From NCBI GenBank assembly GCA_900544195.1, contig UQUJ01000031.1, forward strand, positions 1 to 34,437: 34,437 nucleotides of DNA, read 5' to 3'. Made by a program: the position numbers and the translations under genes. The first letter of the stretch is position 1. Each line of letters opens with the position of its first letter. Source of the DNA: an uncultured Alistipes sp. GTDB taxonomy: Bacteria > Bacteroidota > Bacteroidia > Bacteroidales > UBA932. Below the pieces are notes generated by a model that was given only the letters and a program-made list of their open reading frames with translations, did no database searches and was not told where the DNA came from. Of the stretch, positions 32,758 through 34,437 are shown piece by piece.

Positions 32758-32815
32758 CTGTTTCAGTGGGTGAACAATCGCAAGGTGGTTGTTTATCCGT
32801 AGTGTGAAGGGTTTT

Positions 32816-33919
32816 ATGAGAAAAGGGGTAATAATATTACTAAGTCTGTTGATGGTTGTGTCGTGCAAAGGCACAAAGAGTGACTGTGCGGTTGACAGGA
32901 CCATTGAATGCAGGGAGTCGCAGATACGGCCGGATATTCCTGAATATGTCAAAGAGGTTACTTTTCTTCCATTGGAGGCGGGAGACATCACGTTGCTGGG
33001 TTCTGTGGATAAGGTGGCTTTTTATAATGATCTGATTTATATCGCTGACTATAGCTCCCGGAAGATTCTGGCCTATGATATGAACGGCAAGCTTTGTTTC
33101 GTCCTTGACAGGCAGGGCAGAGGGCCTGGTGAATATCTTGAGGTCAAAAGTTTCACGGTGGACTCTGATAACCTTTACGTTTTGGACAATATCGGCAAGA
33201 AGTTGCTTGCCTATGATCCGTTGACGGGGGAATATAAAGCATCCAGAGAGATGCCTATAGTCGCTTGGGACGTTGAGGTGCTGTCAAATGGCGACCTTAT
33301 TTTCGCGTTTGTCACCGCGGGCGGAAAATGCTCAAAAGAGCAACCGCCATATCGCTTGTTTGTGACAGACAATGATTTGAATATCAAAATACAGATGCTT
33401 GGCTATGGCGAAAAAGAAGGCTCAGATGCCTTCGGCTATGGTCGTTTTTTCTCCACTTACAGGGACAAGATCTTGTTCTGCTCCTACGGCAACGACGCAT
33501 ATTATGTTCTGGATCGTGGCAATGGTGAGATCATTGAAACAGTCGGGATTGATTTCGAGAATAAAGCATCCCGTAAAGACAAGAATGATGTGTCCCTAAT
33601 AAACAGCTTCACGCATTTGGGCTCTGTGCCGATTGTTTGCGGAGATTATCTTTTTTGTGACATCACGACAAAAGATGCCGGTGGCGGTTATTGCCTTTAT
33701 GGCTCAAACACAAAAGGTTTTGTCTCCAATCCGGAAAATGGAGGCCGGAACTGTATGCTGGAACCAGTTTGCAGCTATGCCGATTCTTTCGTGAGTGTGC
33801 TTGAGGACAGGGATATGTATGACTTTATCGTCTCCACAGGCTTCCAGAAGGCCGGTGAGGATGCCGAGAATGCTCTTGACAGCGGTTCTCTGGTTCTTCT
33901 GTTTTATCATATGATATGA
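32816..33919 (+). CDS. 6-bladed beta-propeller lipoprotein
   Basis: This is 367 residues from ATG 32816 (MRKGVIILLSLLMVVSC, lipobox VVSC, Cys17); the in-frame TTG nine codons upstream is rejected. Blades show family marks: VDKVAFYNDLIYIADYSSRKILAYDMNGKLCFVLDRQGRGPGEYLEVKSF, then LYVLDNIGKKLLAYDPLTGEY and DAYYVLDRGNGEIIETVGIDF. The C-terminus SGSLVLLFYHMI resembles the usual family end, so it looks complete. It is 58 bases after the TolB-like gene. The CDITTKDAG segment is matched by the relic at 28586. Its role is unknown; a surface binding partner of the locus is inference. Confidence 0.85.
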   Translation: MRKGVIILLSLLMVVSCKGTKSDCAVDRTIECRESQIRPDIPEYVKEVTFLPLEAGDITLLGSVDKVAFYNDLIYIADYSSRKILAYDMNGKLCFVLDRQGRGPGEYLEVKSFTVDSDNLYVLDNIGKKLLAYDPLTGEYKASREMPIVAWDVEVLSNGDLIFAFVTAGGKCSKEQPPYRLFVTDNDLNIKIQMLGYGEKEGSDAFGYGRFFSTYRDKILFCSYGNDAYYVLDRGNGEIIETVGIDFENKASRKDKNDVSLINSFTHLGSVPIVCGDYLFCDITTKDAGGGYCLYGSNTKGFVSNPENGGRNCMLEPVCSYADSFVSVLEDRDMYDFIVSTGFQKAGEDAENALDSGSLVLLFYHMI

Positions 33920-33951
33920 GTTCGGACCCGCGGTTGGTTGTGAGAAACCAT

Positions 33952-34017
33952 GCGCACCTGGAACCGCATCCGATTGACAGTGATAGAGTTGGCACTCCAG
34001 GTGCGAGCGGATTCGCA
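33952..34017. repeat. 66-bp palindromic element, copy 1
   Basis: Arms CGCACCTGGA (33953-33962) and TCCAGGTGCG (33996-34005) are perfectly complementary around a 33-base centre, followed by AGCGGATTCGCA. It matches 34089-34154 at all but one base. It starts 33 bases after the propeller gene stop. Confidence 0.85.
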
Positions 34018-34088
34018 CACCTGAGAGTTGGTGGTTTCGCTACAGGGCGTTCTATTGGCACCTAAGACTTCCAGGTGTGAAAAACTCC
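34018..34088. repeat. Spacer with a diverged third element
   Basis: Within the spacer, TTGGCACCTAAGACTTCC and AGGTGTGA mirror the TTGGCAC-TCCAGGTGCGA part of the flanking elements, with a CACCT/AGGTG hairpin. The whole array therefore looks like three related units, one of them degenerate. Confidence 0.5.
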
Positions 34089-34154
34089 GCGCACCTGGAA
34101 TCGCATCCGATTGACAGTGATAGAGTTGGCACTCCAGGTGCGAGCGGATTCGCA
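34089..34154. repeat. 66-bp palindromic element, copy 2
   Basis: This is a direct repeat of 33952-34017 (one C/T difference) at a 137-base period. It ends four bases before clear propeller coding sequence resumes. Confidence 0.85.
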
Positions 34155-34157
34155 AGG

Positions 34158-34437
34158 ACAAAGGATGGCTTCTGGCTTTATTATTCCTACCTTAAGAATC
34201 CTGACAATAACAGCCTCATTCTTGTCAATGAAGAAATGGATCACCTTTTGAAAGGCTTTTTCCCGGCAAAGGAGCCTTTCCCGGTGTCTTTAAGCTCTGG
34301 CTTCACCTCTTGGGCCGGGAAGGAATATTTCTACTTCCCTCAATCAAACGTCCTGTATTCATTGGATGGAACTGAGGCGCGCCCTTACATTGAATTTGAT
34401 TTCGGAGAGCGGACATTGCCATATTCAAAAATAATGA
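34158..34437 (+). pseudogene. 5'-truncated propeller gene fragment, running off the window
   Basis: From 34158 an open frame reads TKDGFWLYYSYLKNPDNNSLILVNEEM, then FTSWAGKEYFYFPQSNVLYSLDG and PYIEFDFGERTLPYSK, the middle-to-late blades of a 6-bladed propeller lipoprotein. It would align with residues about 165-260 of the complete gene upstream. The frame stays open back to 33987 through the repeats, but no ATG, signal peptide or early blades are present. About 150 N-terminal codons are missing or lie elsewhere. The 3' end is beyond the window. It may be a pseudogene or a silent cassette. Confidence 0.7.

Noticed and set aside
33952..34154. CRISPR array or integron attC array at the 66-bp repeats
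   Set aside because: Only two clean copies, a single 71-base gap that itself looks like a degenerate copy, no cas or integrase gene, and no attC core-site pair that I can match.

Overview
The window is chromosomal DNA of a member of the Bacteroidota, most likely order Bacteroidales. Signs are the TAnnTTTG-type -7 promoter elements, an almost complete lack of Shine-Dalgarno sequences, the lpxD-lpxC-lpxA cluster, a FadL-type outer-membrane protein, a DUF3078 protein, and Bacteroidetes-restricted families at the right end (NVEALA-like peptide, BF3164/TolB-like and 6-bladed propeller lipoproteins, DUF3244-like protein, TPR-HTH membrane regulator). The finer taxon is not determined. The left 28 kb is moderately GC-rich; the right end is more AT-rich.

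Layout. 0.1-2.4 kb: rpsU (minus), diverging from an AAA-type ATPase and a sirtuin. 2.5-8.3 kb: a tight minus-strand operon engB-prs-small membrane protein-der-LysE exporter-PASTA protein-rluD, concerned with ribosome assembly, nucleotide supply and the envelope. 8.4-10.1 kb: xseA-xseB (exonuclease VII), with palindromic REP-like repeats after each gene. 10.1-10.65 kb: a gene-free stretch with strong hairpins. 10.65-15.4 kb: minus-strand rimP-nusA-infB with a hairpin leader. 15.7-18.5 kb: lpxD, then lpxC-lpxA, for lipid A. 18.6-22.4 kb: a WbqC-like protein, then a convergent pair encoding a FadL-type barrel and an odd Trp/Tyr/Ser-rich lipoprotein. 22.6-26.7 kb: proS, a DUF3078 protein and tilS, the last carrying an in-frame insertion made of the REP-like repeat. 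26.7-28.5 kb: sppA.

28.5-34.4 kb is an accessory locus. A lipoprotein/transmembrane TPR protein with a cytoplasmic helix-turn-helix lies upstream of a promoter-headed gene row: a DUF3244-like exported protein, an 85-residue NVEALA-like exported peptide, a TolB-like lipoprotein and a 6-bladed propeller lipoprotein. Two 66-bp palindromic direct repeats follow, then a third propeller gene that has lost its 5' half. A short relic of propeller coding sequence lies upstream of the regulator. I read this as a sensing or secreted-peptide system with recombining propeller cassettes. It is the best candidate here for undescribed biology, but its function is inference.

Other points of interest are the strong Shine-Dalgarno of rpsU, an LpxC without the FabZ domain usually fused to it in this phylum, a terminator-like hairpin at the 5' end of the rimP operon, and a marked excess of the hexamer GAATAT/ATATTC throughout.
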